Shown: positions 27,367-34,209 of the stretch, one piece after another
Layout of the letters: every line of letters begins with the position of its first letter
How positions within the stretch are numbered: the stretch's first letter is position 1
From: Doris montereyensis
Lineage: Eukaryota; Mollusca; Gastropoda; Nudibranchia; Dorididae
Assembly (NCBI GenBank): GCA_037039925.1
Contig: JAXRKP010001351.1
Span: 1-64,000, forward strand
Length of the DNA stretch: 64,000 nt
Reading direction: 5' to 3'
Made by a program: the position numbers and the translations under genes
Notes under the pieces: model-generated
The model's database searches: none
What the model was told of the DNA's origin: nothing
Seen by the model: the letters and a program-made list of their open reading frames with translations, nothing else

Positions 27367-29197
27367 TGTATCTCTATCTCTATCTCCTTTTCACCTTTTA
27401 TTACCTACTTATTTTCATATTTTTTAATTTCATTCTAGATCTGAACCTTCCATTCTCGCTCCTATATATTCTTCACATTCCCTTCTACAAAACGTTTCTT
27501 ATCATTACCGTCTTTTTCTTTCTTTCTTCCTCCTTTCTGTTTTTCTTCTGACGTCACATTATTTGATGCCTTGGATCTAGATTCTAGATATTTCTCATTT
27601 GTTGTCTGGCAAAGGGTTACACCCAAAACGTCACATGTTTGTTCTGTCATTATTAGTGGAGATATCACTTATTTTCATATTTCGCCTTACCATGTATTTA
27701 GTTTGTTTTTCCTCTATCTGTGTTGACTCGTTTTTGAGTTTGATTCACACATGATTTCTTATAGTAGGTTTCCTGCTGATAATTTTATAATCATAGAAAA
27801 GATTTTCATAGGTTTTTGTTAATGCTTAAAAGAAGACATGAAAGGAGAAATGTTTTGTTGACTTAGTTTGCTGATTGAGGTTATAAATTGAAGGATCTAC
27901 AGCATCTTTTATGTTCTTTTTTATTCAGTAGTATTTCTTTTTGAATCTTAAATAAACTGCTATAACTTTTTTTTTAATCTTAGTGTGTTGGGGGGGGGGG
28001 GGCAGTGAACAAATAATTTTTTTCATTTTGATATTTTGTTTGCTGGGCTTGAATATGTCAATGTTTCAGGTCATTGAGCAGAGTGTGATCTTCAACTACA
28101 GTTGAATCTTAAGTATCGTATTAATATTATTGTCCTTTGCCTGTCAAATCTTTTACTTGCTCTGGATTTTTTAAGCCATTAGATTTGTGTAGTACATATC
28201 TAGATTTCACCTAGTTTTGCATTTTCCCCTCTCAAGCTTCTTAGCAATGGGTCTTAATTTTTATAAGTCATGTGTAGCCAAAGGGTCCGTTGAACATCTG
28301 TACTGTATGTCTGGGGAGTTTGGAATTGAGTTTGTCAGTATTTATTTAAGTGTCGTAGTTAAAAGAAAATGTTTTCCATTTGCAGCCACAGCCTCCACTG
28401 ATTTAATTTCAAGTCACCGACTGGGCAGACAGCAAACCCGTCTGGCGGCTTCAACTTCAGCCCCCAGGTGCCTCAACAATCCTTCCAGACTTCCGCACCA
28501 AGACCTCCTGCTGGGGGCTTCAACTTCAGTGCTTGGCGCCTGGCCGTCAAACTTTAATTTCAGTAAGTAATGTTTTATATCAACTGACTCCTTGCATTTT
28601 CATCATTTTATTTTCCCTTGTCTTCACTTTAACAAACTGTTTCACAGCGTGGTTGTTGCATGTTTAGCAAGGTTTTTTCACTTTTTCGCATCCTTAGTCA
28701 AACTACAACAGGTTCCGCGTAATTTGGATCTATTGAAATCAATGAAACCATGAAAATGTTGGTCGGTATGAGAAAGTCAGTGTGCATAGAGACAAAGTGG
28801 AGGAGGGGGTAGATTTCTTTCCTACTTAACATATTCTTCCTTTGATGGGAAACATGTGCTTTCTTTCCTACTCAACATATTCTTCCTTTGATGGGAAACA
28901 TGTGCTTTCTTTCCTACTCAACATATTCTTCCTTTGATGGGAAACATGTGCTTTCTTTCCTACTCAACATATTCTTCCTTTGATGTGAAACATGTGCTTT
29001 CTTTCCTACTCAACATATTCTTCCTTTGATTTGAAACATTTGTTTTCTTTCCTATCTAATATGTGCTTGTCACTTTTTAATTTCCAGGTGCCACACCGAA
29101 CAACGCAGCCAACATGTTTACCCCACAAGCACCTGGCAATGTTCATCGGCCACGGGCAGTCGGAAGGAGGACGTCACGCCGAGGCACGCGCAGATGA
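4152..29197 (+). CDS. FG-repeat nucleoporin, NUP153-like (possibly POM121-like), frame repeatedly broken
   Basis: This is a multi-exon gene for a nuclear-pore protein of the FG class, which lines the pore channel or nuclear basket and binds transport receptors. Exon blocks with good acceptor/donor signals are at 9,752-9,984, 12,137-12,228, 16,098-16,439, 16,773-16,881, 17,519-17,630, 20,308-20,427, 20,824-20,942, 21,618-21,900, 24,089-26,655, 28,386-28,562 and 29,088-29,197. A less certain 5' block ends at 4,685. The FG domain has dozens of FG, GFNFG and VFGS units. The C-terminus is arginine-rich (VGRRTSRRGTRR) before TGA. Pre-FG peptides such as LERGGIDLS and a KMKCKE block recall NUP153. 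No RanBP2-type zinc finger was found, which leaves POM121 possible. Frames change within exons 4,152-4,685, 16,098-16,439, 20,824-20,942, 21,618-21,900, 24,089-26,655 and 28,386-28,562. It is therefore either a recent pseudogene or a locus with uncorrected indels. Confidence 0.7.
5283..5371 (+). repeat. Left arm of a large inverted repeat (TTATTCGGACC unit)
   Basis: About 88 bases, starting with GGTTATTCGGACCTGGCC and ending with a second TTATTCGGACC, are found in reverse complement at 6,719-6,803. Additional TTATTCGGACC copies lie at about 5,246 and 5,429. Confidence 0.75.
5925..6420. repeat. GA-rich tandem duplication of about 220 bp
   Basis: A block starting with TTTTCAAGGGTGGAGAGAGG and ending with GCAGACACCAAATTCA is repeated from about 6,170 with minor changes. 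A third partial copy ends near 6,400. The DNA is almost pure purine, so the open frames on either strand are not credible genes. Confidence 0.75.
6719..6803 (-). repeat. Right arm of the large inverted repeat
   Basis: This is the reverse complement of 5,283-5,371, sharing GGTAGAGATCGC and GGAAGTCAGCAGGCC. The arms enclose about 1.35 kb that includes the GA-rich duplication. No transposase was seen between them. Confidence 0.75.
7019..7234. repeat. Two tandem hairpin elements (MITE-like)
   Basis: At 7,019-7,105 the arm TATTATTACTCCCGCTTTAG is followed after a short loop by its near reverse complement GCTTAAGTGGGAGTGATAAT. A second copy at 7,149-7,234 has the same arms (CTATTATTACTCTCACTTTA and GTGGGAGTAATAATAG). 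Between them another short hairpin uses AGACGACTTG and CAAGTCGTCT. The structure fits a short foldback MITE duplicated in tandem. Confidence 0.7.
7580..8890. repeat. GA/CA-rich dispersed repeat, several nested copies
   Basis: Repeated modules pair a purine-rich stretch (GAGAGAGAG, ACACACA) with a conserved unique tail near GATCTGTA...AATCATGCA and GGTGAATTGTTCCCATCCA. Copies or parts lie at 7,580-7,850, 8,170-8,340 and 8,590-8,880, and a longer one at 45,180-45,660. The tail from about 8,660 to 8,880 matches 45,330-45,640, including short inverted pieces such as CCGTCATTAA. It carries no coding capacity and the transposon class is unknown. Confidence 0.6.
8390..8600. repeat. 62-bp tandem repeat, about 3.3 copies
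   Basis: The phrase AACACAAGTCCAAGCAAGAT recurs at 8,401, 8,463 and 8,525, giving an exact 62-bp period. Each unit contains GA and CA runs. The open frames on both strands are by-products of the repeat. Confidence 0.9.
8890..9750. other. Unique AT-rich intronic sequence
   Basis: Nothing recognisable was found between the dispersed repeat and the acceptor at 9,751. It probably belongs to the intron after the 5' nucleoporin block. Confidence 0.4.
9752..9984 (+). CDS. Nucleoporin exon (pre-FG region)
   Basis: The acceptor TTCACACAG precedes 9,752 and the donor CCAAG/GTATGT follows 9,984. One frame is open through SASMNYKSSNPVKSTAG. Another carries ALADIVRGKALHSPN toward the donor, so a small indel near 9,870 probably separates the halves. 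The Ser/Asn/basic composition fits the N-terminal region of NUP153/POM121-type proteins. Confidence 0.5.
9998..10035 (-). repeat. Possible solo 3' tip of the LINE A/B/C family
   Basis: ATCAGTTCCCATTCTAC followed by ATGGGTT matches the terminal bases of LINE copies A and B. Only about 35 bases are shared, so it may be a very short 5'-truncated insertion or chance. Confidence 0.3.
10553..11468 (-). mobile_element. Internally decayed PIF/Harbinger element
   Basis: Terminal inverted repeats pair a left end containing TTCACACCAG and GTTGTTCTAAC with the reverse complement of the right end (TTCACATCAATTGAGTCG, then TTCTAAC). TAA flanks both ends (10,550-10,552 and 11,469-11,471), the 3-bp target duplication typical of PIF/Harbinger. 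On the minus strand at about 11,040-11,390, shifted frames give ESFNTLLHMVSPFIEKEMTN, which resembles the N-terminal part of Harbinger transposases. Stops and frameshifts show it is dead. Confidence 0.7.
11470..12136. other. Unique AT-rich intronic sequence
   Basis: No repeat or exon was recognised before the acceptor at 12,136. Confidence 0.4.
12137..12228 (+). CDS. Nucleoporin exon (candidate)
   Basis: The acceptor CCCAATGTAG and donor GAAAAG/GTGAGT bound 92 bases. One frame is fully open (FKITPLINNGSKSGSGQQ near its start). The splice signals are good, but the peptide is too short to match to a family by eye. Confidence 0.5.
12640..15310 (-). mobile_element. LINE copy B, near full length, minus strand
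   Basis: This is the same family as copy C at 60,540-63,890. The 5' end near 15,235-15,310 is the reverse complement of the copy C start (shared GGGGAGTAGATGAT and TCTCCTGCTGCC). From right to left it holds endonuclease remnants, the linker (RKQIKGDRKRTAWWNENVK near 14,570), RT motifs (KVVPIHKKGSTMECSNYRG near 13,930-14,000), the C-terminal TWTLDREYRQLN near 13,040, and the 3' tip near 12,650. Many indels and stops are present. It lies inside a nucleoporin intron, antisense to the gene. Confidence 0.9.
15325..15415 (+). repeat. 3' end of L2/SINE-like repeat
   Basis: CAGGCGCTATATAAATCTAT followed by TTATTGTTATTATATTATT matches the tail type seen at 600-655. It directly abuts the 5' end of LINE copy B. 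Confidence 0.4.
15657..15724. repeat. (CT)n microsatellite
   Basis: A pure CT run of about 65 bases followed by an ACAC run. Confidence 0.98.
16098..16439 (+). CDS. Nucleoporin exon (Ser/Pro-rich)
   Basis: The acceptor CCGTTCTACAG precedes 16,098 and the donor CTCTG/GTAAGA follows 16,439. The main frame reads SQSNASSVSIPPMPDTLPN through SIDAYVSRHIHNVGLGGEH and stops at 16,416. A shift near 16,380 gives RALQSSLSSSLRARNNLSL up to the donor. This suggests a single small indel in an otherwise good exon. Confidence 0.6.
16773..16881 (+). CDS. Nucleoporin exon
   Basis: The acceptor TTTTTCTCCAG and donor TAAAAG/GTATTG flank 109 bases. Two frames are plausible: LERGGIDLSRLRS in phase with the previous exon, and SSQINSFGSSSNRRGPSFSS, which has better nucleoporin composition. 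The first resembles the LDRSGID block of NUP153. Confidence 0.55.
16865..16995. repeat. Tandem duplication spanning a 5' splice site
   Basis: The exon end plus donor (GTGTCAATGCTGGATAAAAG, then GTATTGAAG) is repeated at about 16,926 as the same phrase followed by ATATTGAAG. A third partial copy (GTATCAGTGCTGGATA) lies at about 16,997. In the second copy the donor GT is changed to AT. Confidence 0.8.
17519..17630 (+). CDS. Nucleoporin exon (Ser/Thr-rich)
   Basis: The acceptor TGTCTGTTGCAG and donor AATTCG/GTAAGT bound this exon. The frame VDMSQAGSRQLSPVTSNESA continues to the end at phase 0. It joins in frame to the exon at 20,308, which supports both. Confidence 0.65.
17695..17975. repeat. 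Degenerate minisatellite of about 20-25 bp
   Basis: Units built on GTTACGTGTCACATGGCGGG recur about twelve times with length variation. The array starts about 65 bases after the donor at 17,630, inside the intron. Confidence 0.8.
18053..19255. mobile_element. Internally deleted PIF/Harbinger element with MADF and transposase remnants
   Basis: The left end AGGGCCCTACGCAC and the right end GTGTAGGGCCCT are inverted. TAA directly flanks both (18,050-18,052 and 19,256-19,258), the Harbinger-type target duplication. On the plus strand at 18,596-18,960, ATG opens MASWLKEKIVEF. Later frames give KKIEGSKFSGAGSDAVYQPK and LLFLKDQEVPRT, matching MADF-domain proteins encoded by Harbinger elements. On the minus strand from about 19,135 leftward, frames give LLAIYVLLAAKKNKRKKR and KREHFGHINMLRELQPYPDR, matching transposase N-termini. 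The body of the transposase is missing, so an internal deletion joins the two convergent genes near 18,940. Confidence 0.8.
18596..18990 (+). pseudogene. MADF-domain protein of a Harbinger transposon, broken
   Basis: A MADF (Adf-1 type, Myb/SANT-like) DNA-binding domain is recognisable across several frames. W and L/K-rich helix 1 is followed by ESLWKIKSK, FVKETAYQNVDFVKPFDSE, KINNLSG, FRKELKKIEGSK and VYQPKLWY. In-frame stops occur at about 18,635, 18,690 and 18,800. In intact Harbinger elements this protein accompanies the transposase. It has no relation to the host gene whose intron it sits in. Confidence 0.75.
19259..19690 (-). mobile_element. LINE 3' fragment, different family
   Basis: On the minus strand, frames give PTATYGCEMWTL, then MEHRTNTS, CFGHTKQHEG and GKRNGGKM. 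This order (YGCETWTL, WTEHRTN, FGH, GKR) is the C-terminal signature of RTE/Jockey-like endonuclease-RT proteins. It differs from copies A-C at each motif. It directly abuts the Harbinger element, which may have inserted at its 3' edge. Confidence 0.7.
19975..20190. repeat. 22-bp minisatellite, about 9 copies
   Basis: The unit AGAATGTATAAGGCACAACG (plus TC) repeats nearly perfectly. It ends about 120 bases before the acceptor at 20,307. Confidence 0.95.
20308..20427 (+). CDS. Nucleoporin exon, basic region
   Basis: The acceptor TCTCATCCCAAG and donor CCGAAG/GTTTGT bound exactly 40 codons. The frame AQSFVSTVSAPTKRKIAEGV continues with RKQNLSINSS to phase 0. The KRK cluster may be a nuclear localisation signal. 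It is open in frame with the previous exon. Confidence 0.7.
20824..20942 (+). CDS. Nucleoporin exon with a likely 1-base deletion
   Basis: The acceptor TGTGTTTCAG and donor CCACAG/GTAACG flank 119 bases. The start frame PVAGGIVVARSFGA stops at TGA near 20,870. The frame leading to the donor reads KMKCKEYQRDEFGFTHNEDD. Both are in phase with their neighbours if one base is missing near 20,866, which would make the exon 40 codons long. The KMKCKE block resembles the GGKMRRER block of NUP153. Confidence 0.6.
21275..21440. repeat. Tandem repeat of about 57 bp, 3 copies
   Basis: Units contain GAACAATATGAAATTTA, TAGAGCTCTTCA and TTGTTTTGAGATT with small differences. Confidence 0.8.
21618..21900 (+). 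CDS. Nucleoporin exon (start of FG region), frame-broken
   Basis: The acceptor GGTTTTTTTACAG and donor CTCTCTAG/GTATGT bound it. Three frames in turn carry VTFGGKPAASIAATSSGPST, KASSAATSAAVSASLDSLN and AMGLNVDKAAVSKPVTSPAS. All have the Ser/Ala/Pro composition of a nucleoporin linker. At least two indels (near 21,690 and 21,790) are needed for one frame. Confidence 0.65.
21893..23148. repeat. 19-bp minisatellite made of splice-junction sequence, about 65 copies
   Basis: The consensus unit GTATGTGTGTCCTCTCTAG starts with a 5' splice-site sequence and ends with a pyrimidine run plus AG. The first unit is the real exon-intron junction at 21,900/21,901. The units nearest the exon retain GTATGTGTGAC like the true donor. 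Farther units vary as TCC, TCT and TTTGTG. One unit near 22,565 contains an expanded GT run. Confidence 0.95.
23149..24088. other. Remainder of intron before the FG exon
   Basis: Unique AT-rich sequence. It was searched for RanBP2-type zinc-finger coding (W-x-C-x2-C) without success. Confidence 0.4.
24089..26655 (+). CDS. Giant FG-repeat exon of the nucleoporin
   Basis: The acceptor ATCTGTTTTAG and donor AGTTCAG/GTAAGA enclose about 2.57 kb. FG motifs run throughout: GFNFG, FGGQST, VFGSTGQAP, PAFGS, ANVFGSGTAAQ, and finally GGAFTFNAGQMGQN and SNPFNA. The FG series jumps between all three frames, with breaks near 24,345, 25,130, 25,415, 25,465, 25,600, 25,895, 26,100, 26,200-26,290 and 26,340-26,390. 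Each segment in its own frame has typical FG composition and the neighbouring frames do not. This indicates one original frame broken by small indels. In the pore such a domain is intrinsically disordered and binds importins and exportins. Confidence 0.85.
26716..27000 (-). repeat. Foldback element with an internal tRNA-like core (family 2)
   Basis: The left arm (about 26,716-26,776, including ATTAAAGTCCCATTGGAACA) pairs with the right arm (about 26,937-26,990, including TTGTTCCTATAGGGCTTTAA). Between them the minus strand shows a tRNA-like sequence with box A-like TAGCTTGGTTGGTAAAACAC and a weak box B. Related copies are at 3,660-3,880 and 44,590-44,720. Confidence 0.65.
27290..27395. repeat. 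(CT)n microsatellite
   Basis: Pure CT over about 60 bases with imperfect flanks, inside the intron after the FG exon. Confidence 0.97.
27396..28385. other. Intron sequence, nothing recognised
   Basis: AT-rich with T and G runs (an 11-G run near 27,990). No exon or transposon was identified. Confidence 0.4.
28386..28562 (+). CDS. Nucleoporin exon, C-terminal FG region
   Basis: The acceptor CCATTTGCAG and donor ATTTCA/GTAAGT bound it. One frame gives TGQTANPSGGFNFSPQVPQQ and PPAGGFNFS. A shift near 28,535 gives WPSNFNFS up to the donor. The last partial codon joins in phase with 29,088. Confidence 0.7.
28812..29060. repeat. 46-bp minisatellite next to the last acceptor, about 5 copies
   Basis: Units contain TTTCTTTCCTACTCAACATA and CCTTTGATGGGAAACATGTG. 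The last, diverged unit (TTTCCTATCTAATATGTG) lies just upstream of the acceptor TTAATTTCCAG at 29,087. Confidence 0.92.
29088..29197 (+). CDS. Terminal nucleoporin exon
   Basis: The acceptor TTTAATTTCCAG precedes it. The split Ser codon from the previous exon continues into ATPNNAANMFTPQAPGN and the basic end VGRRTSRRGTRR, then TGA at 29,195. Arg-rich C-termini are known in NUP153 and POM121. Confidence 0.7.
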
Positions 29198-30660
29198 AAA
29201 TAGCCTGTGGTTAGCTAGACACATACATACATTTATTGACATATATTACTGTATATATACATATTATAATTGTATGGTCTCTTACTAGTTTTCAAGGATC
29301 ACTCATTCCTACTAACCGCTATGACATGTTCGTAATCTGCGTGAAATTCAAGTCCTAGGAAAGATATGAAACAGGTCTTAGCACCATGATTTTTACAGAT
29401 ATCACGTACATTTTTTTGTTCAATGAAGAGCGCAATGCTAACATTTGAACGGGGGGGGACATGTCATGTTACATTTTACCAGATTCAAATTTTTAACAGC
29501 TGGGTACATTTTTTGGCAATTTTCTGTCTGTTCTGTAAATGTGACTTGAAATCCTGTTTGTATACATTCTTTGATAGGTGAAATTTGTGGATATTATTGT
29601 TCAAGAATATTTACTGTAATTTTTTAATAATGTTGCCTGAACTTATTTGAAGTTTTTGTGCCTTGGGCTGTTTGTATTTCTATTGTCTGTTGAACAACAC
29701 ATGGGCCTATATATCATGGACACTAAGAAAGTTGTGTCAGATAGCTGATTAAGTAAGAGTACTAATTCGGGTTCAGGGATATGTACCATCGGAAATCATG
29801 TTGATCAAGCAGATTTCAATGATATTTTGGTAACTAGAACTCTCCTCATAAGGAGATTGACATGCGTGGCTGTAATTCGATTGTAACGATCCGGACAATT
29901 ATTGGCCTTACTCAACAGTGATAATTCCACATTATAAGAAAAGGCTAACGTACCTTTATCTTTTATGTAATAATGTTAATGGGATTTTAAAAAGTTATAG
30001 TTCTTCTTGAGCGCATGTTGCGTTGTCATATAACGTGTGGTAGGACGGAAACTGCTGTTAAAAATGTTCCTCGTGACGTGCATTTCTCTCAGTCCTGTGA
30101 TTGTTTTACTTTGCGTTTTATTATTCATTGTTAAGTAATGTTGATTGAAATTTGTCACTGTCACCAAAGAAGCCACCATGGAGTGGAGTAAAAAAGTGAT
30201 TGATGATGATAAGAGACAATCTCAAACAAAGTGATTTGATGATAAGAGACAATCTCAAACAAAGTCATTGATGATGATAAGAGACAATCTCAAACAAAGT
30301 GATTGATGATGATAAGAGACAATCTCAAACAAAGATGACGAAACAGCAACAGACACGTGACATTTCCGGTTTAACCATTGGGTCTGACAACAGATGTGTA
30401 GGCTTATTAGGTGTCACACACGGTGTGATGTCAGAAGGGCAGGGATATTTAGAATGAGTAGAGAATAGGACAAGACAGGTGTGAAGTGAAAGGGAAAAGG
30501 AAGACAGAGAAAAAGAGAACCAAGAATAGTACACGTGTACTGTAGTAGCAGTTTAAAAACATACCGCCTAATACCACAGTTCTCCTACCAGCTTGTAACA
30601 TGCTATTTTAGGAAAAAAGTATTTTTTCTCTATAAATTGGCCCCTTTTACACACACATGT
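29198..30660 (+). other. Probable 3' UTR or downstream region of the nucleoporin gene
   Basis: No further exon was seen. An AATAAA near 31,603 (AATGAAATAAAAAATTAG) is a possible distal polyadenylation signal, but LINE fragments intervene, so transcript length is unknown. Confidence 0.3.
30188..30338. repeat. Tandem repeat of about 35 bp, 4 copies
   Basis: The unit GATGATAAGAGACAATCTCA plus AACAAAGTGATT repeats, with one shortened unit. Confidence 0.9.
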
Positions 30661-30664
30661 ACTG

Positions 30665-30780
30665 CATGTAGTGTGTTCGGAGCCTGAAGATGGGGACTTG
30701 GTCTTTTCGTTTAAGTTGGTTGATGTTGACATTTGTTTGTGTGGTGGCCATATGTCTGTATAACAATACGATGTTTAACA
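30665..30780 (-). mobile_element. Short 3' fragment of an RNase H-bearing LINE
   Basis: TTTAAGTTGGTTGATGTTG and the following sequence to TATGTCTGTATAA match 32,155-32,215, the end of the RNase H-type LINE below. Confidence 0.55.
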
Positions 30781-31199
30781 GGCACTTGGCTTGTCTTCAT
30801 CTTCAAAATGAGACATGGGTCGTTTGAGCTCTGAGAGAGCCCTGTGTTATACTATAGAAGAAAGGAAAAGTGACTTGAAGGCTAGGAAGAAAGATATTAT
30901 TCCTTTGTTTTCGGATAAAGGTTTTCCCAAAACGTCATTCGCTTATTCTGTCTTCTTCCATGGATTTGTCATTTATTATTGTTTATCACTCTTGGAAGTG
31001 TTATCGGATAATGCATGTCATTTTTATACAAAGTTATCTTAAGTAGTTTTGCAGAAAGATGCTTTTTATTCTTCATATTTTTGCTTTGAGTCATGATTTT
31101 TTATTATTTTTCTCCGCTGCCCGTGTACATAATGATATAAATTTGAATATTCAATGTAGCATGAAGATTATATCATATTCGCTACAAGTTGATCATTTT

Positions 31200-32110
31200 G
31201 TTTTCCTGAAATTGTATTGATTTGATTTTAATGCCTGGTTTGGGGGGGGGGGTGTTTAATGTGAGACTGAGAGGGAGCCATGAGCAGAAACACCCAGACA
31301 AGAGACAATGTCAAATTCTGTCAACACTTGATCATGCTCGTGAGATGTCTCTTTCCTTGTGACTGGTACTGGTAGGGTTTATCTATGTCGTTATTACTGT
31401 TGTTGTTATTGGATGCACATTAGAAAGTTTTGTGTTAGAACTAAAGGTCACTGGTTTTTTTAATAACAAAAAAAAACCCCAACAAAAACAGTCATCAATG
31501 AAATCTTGTTTGGATTTAATACACCACTACAATTTGATTTGGTTGTTTAGTATGTTTCACAACTGTAAATGTAAGAAATGAAATTCATCATTAATAATGA
31601 AATAAAAAATTAGTGTTAAAACACATTGAGCAATGTAGTTGTGTTTTTCTTTGTGATGTTTGTTGTACTTCAAATTTGATTTCTATTTCTATGTTTTATG
31701 AGAGACTGAGGACCTGGAAGGAGTTTTGTTCATGTTAGCCATCTTGTTCCCGTTTATGTTAGTCATCTTGTGGACGGATGGCAGGGGCTACTGGTAGGTT
31801 CTGTGTCCTTCCTTTCACTCTGTCACTGTCACTTGTTTTTCAACTTGCTGTTTCCAGTTAACTCACCCTGAGATCACTGTGGATGGTGTAAATTGCAATG
31901 AAACAAACAAATCCTAATTGCTAAAAGTGTGTTATTATTATGTAGATATATGAGTACTTCTGGGGATGTATACTTCCTCATTGACGCTCTAAAGTGTGGT
32001 ATGTGCATCTGTGACGGTATGCGAGCCATTGTCTACCGATATGTGGAGACAAAGAATCTGGTCCTTTTTTTTTTTTTTTTACTATGAGTACACACTATTA
32101 GTATTATGCT
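31200..32110. other. AT-rich intergenic sequence
   Basis: Homopolymer runs (10 G near 31,243, 17 T near 32,070) and unique sequence. No gene was recognised. Confidence 0.4.
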
Positions 32111-32900
32111 TCTTTCGCTAATCGGTCCATGCACATTGGGGGGGCTTGATCTTTTCATTTAAGTTGGTTGATGTTGTCATTTGTTTGTGGGGTGGCATTA
32201 TGTCTGTATAAATCTCTCAACTCTGTCTTTCCCAAAGCCCATCTGTTCATCCAGTCCTCTTTTCTGTTAATAGTGTTAACTTTGATTATTTGTTTCGCAG
32301 TCTGCATTGTTGTAGTTTGGTTGTTCTTGTCTAGATCGCCTTTTGGCAAGATTGTCTGCTTTGTCATTTCCGGTGTGTTTACATGTCCAGGGATCCACTA
32401 CATTACTAGCTACGCCATAGGTTTTAATTAGTTGGTCAGCTGCTAATCGTGTTTGTCAGATTAGATCTCTGACAGTTGTTAAGATTTGTGTAGGACAGAC
32501 ATTGTTTCTGTAAAAATGACGATATTTGATATTTTAGCTGAGAATATATTGAAAACAGTATTGAGGTGGTAGAGTAGGCCTACTGTTTCTATGGCTGCTG
32601 CCTCGGCTTCAAAGTTTGTTGTACATTTCCCCCGCAAGCCCCAGAGGATTCATGAGAGTGAGAGGTGCCATCTGGGTATTGGAATTGGATGTAGGTACCA
32701 TACCCTGCATTTGATGTTGCTTTGAAAGCTGACCCGTCTGGATACATGGAACCAGCTGTCAGGGTAGTCCAATGTTCTTTTTGTGATGACATCATCAGGG
32801 TTAGTGGGTCTGATTTTTTCTTTGATTGTCAATCAGCTCCATCTTGATTTGAGGCTCTTTGAAGACGATATTTGGTGGATCTTTGTTCACCTATGGTGTT
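32110..32900 (-). mobile_element. LINE C-terminal RNase H domain fragment (I-group-like)
   Basis: Minus-strand frames give YPDGSAFKATSNAGYGTYIQ near 32,690-32,740, which corresponds to the first RNase H Asp region with T changed to P. WIPGHVNTPEMTKQ and GNDKADNLAK follow near 32,350-32,400, the last Asp region. The end reads DWMNRWALGKT near 32,240 and ATPQTNDNINQL at 32,160. This is the usual layout at the end of ORF2 in I/R1-type non-LTR elements with RNase H. Frames are broken. Confidence 0.78.
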
Positions 32901-33034
32901 TCTTTTCTTTATTCCGGGAGATGGTGTCTTTCTTTTTAGCTCCCATTGCATGATGTAGTGGAGATTTCTGTTTTGTTCTATATTTTTGGTTGCCAATTAT
33001 CGATAATTTTTTCTGTTTGGATGGGTGGAACTCA

Positions 33035-33172
33035 TCCTTCTGCTCCTTTCATATACCTTTAATGCTGTTTCTGCTCCTTTCATATACCTTTAATGCTGTT
33101 TCCTTTCATATACCTTTAATGCTGTTTCTGCTCCTTTCATATCCCTTTTAATGCTGCTTTGTCCCTCGCATG
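33035..33172. repeat. Tandem repeat of about 30 bp, 4 copies
   Basis: The unit CTGCTCCTTTCATATACC plus TTTAATGCTGTTT is repeated with deletions. Confidence 0.85.
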
Positions 33173-33392
33173 TCAAGAGGTTCCACATTGTTGCCATCGA
33201 AATATCATAATCATACACTTGATATTGACATCTGCAATACATTGCTGTCACTGTCACCTACCATGCTCTTACTCTTATCTAATCTAACACTAACTGTGTA
33301 AATGTAAAGAAAACTTCTTCCTTCACTGAACACTGATGTTTCACATTTCATCAATTTTTCGGTTGACTGAATCATTAACTAATGTCACTAAA

Positions 33393-33790
33393 TGGGAACT
33401 CGGTAGTCCAGAGGCAAGGTGTCAGCCTTTCAACCAAAAGGTAGTGGGCTTGAACCGTGCCAACTTTGAAAAATGTGCTCAAATTCTTTTGAGCAAAATC
33501 CATCCCCCTGGTCCTGGTAAGTGGATCAACACCTAGTCCCAACGGAGACTGACGATAAAAATAATGAGGTCCTGTATGATGTGAAGATCACAACACTGTG
33601 CACTTTAAAGGTCCATCGGCTGTTTGTTTACAAAGCCATCTGGGCAAAATTAAGTCTTGCCAAAACCCCTGAGATCACTGCAGTCGTCGATGTGGGTAAA
33701 ATCAAATGTCATAAGGCTAAGGGGCAATGCTTTCAAAGCTTGAGACGGGTTTTAAATTCAGTGCAATACATGTACAAATGTACTGTTGAA
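33393..33790 (+). mobile_element. tRNA-derived SINE (family 1)
   Basis: The head contains TAGTCCAGAGG, an exact match to the pol III box A consensus TRGYNNARNNG. A degenerate box B (GGGCTTGAACC) lies about 45 bases on. The body shared with other copies includes GATCACAACACTGTGCACTT, TGTTTGTTTACAAAGCC and TGGGCAAAATTAAG. Confidence 0.8.
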
Positions 33791-33934
33791 ATTGAAACGA
33801 AGGTATCATTAAACTTAAACTCTCGTTGGTGCCATAGGATTTTGCATTATTTTATAATAAGCTGTGATATTTGTATGCTGCAATCAATAAATCTTGTTTT
33901 TTCTAATTTGATCTACCCACATACACAACTCTAA

Positions 33935-34200
33935 GGTGATCTCATTCAGGGGTTTTCAGTTTTTGGTAGCATTTTTAATTTTGCCCAGACTGGCCTGTAA
34001 ATGTAAACAACCAAGGGACGTTTAATGTGCAGTGGTGGGATCTCCACACGTCCGTCTCAGATGGGGTAGGCGTCGACCCACCTGCCTGGACCAGTAGGTT
34101 CTAATTTTACTCAGGAAAAAAAATATTGAAACAATTTTTCGACCGTTGGCAGGACTTGAATTGAGTCCCCTGAGACTACTTTCAGCTCTAGAAAAAAATA
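33935..34200 (-). mobile_element. tRNA-derived SINE (family 1), inverted copy
   Basis: On the plus strand TTTTGCCCAGACTGGCCTGT, AAACAACCAAGG and GTGGGATCTCCACACG are the complements of the SINE body. The degenerate tRNA-like head is at about 34,140-34,200. Confidence 0.75.
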
Positions 34201-34209
34201 ACACTGTCA

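Noticed and set aside
32168..32431. 87-codon hydrophobic ORF on the plus strand
   Set aside because: It is the antisense of the LINE RNase H fragment.
33393..33470. Possible functional tRNA gene
   Set aside because: The box A is good but box B is degenerate, no cloverleaf is apparent and the sequence continues into a SINE body.
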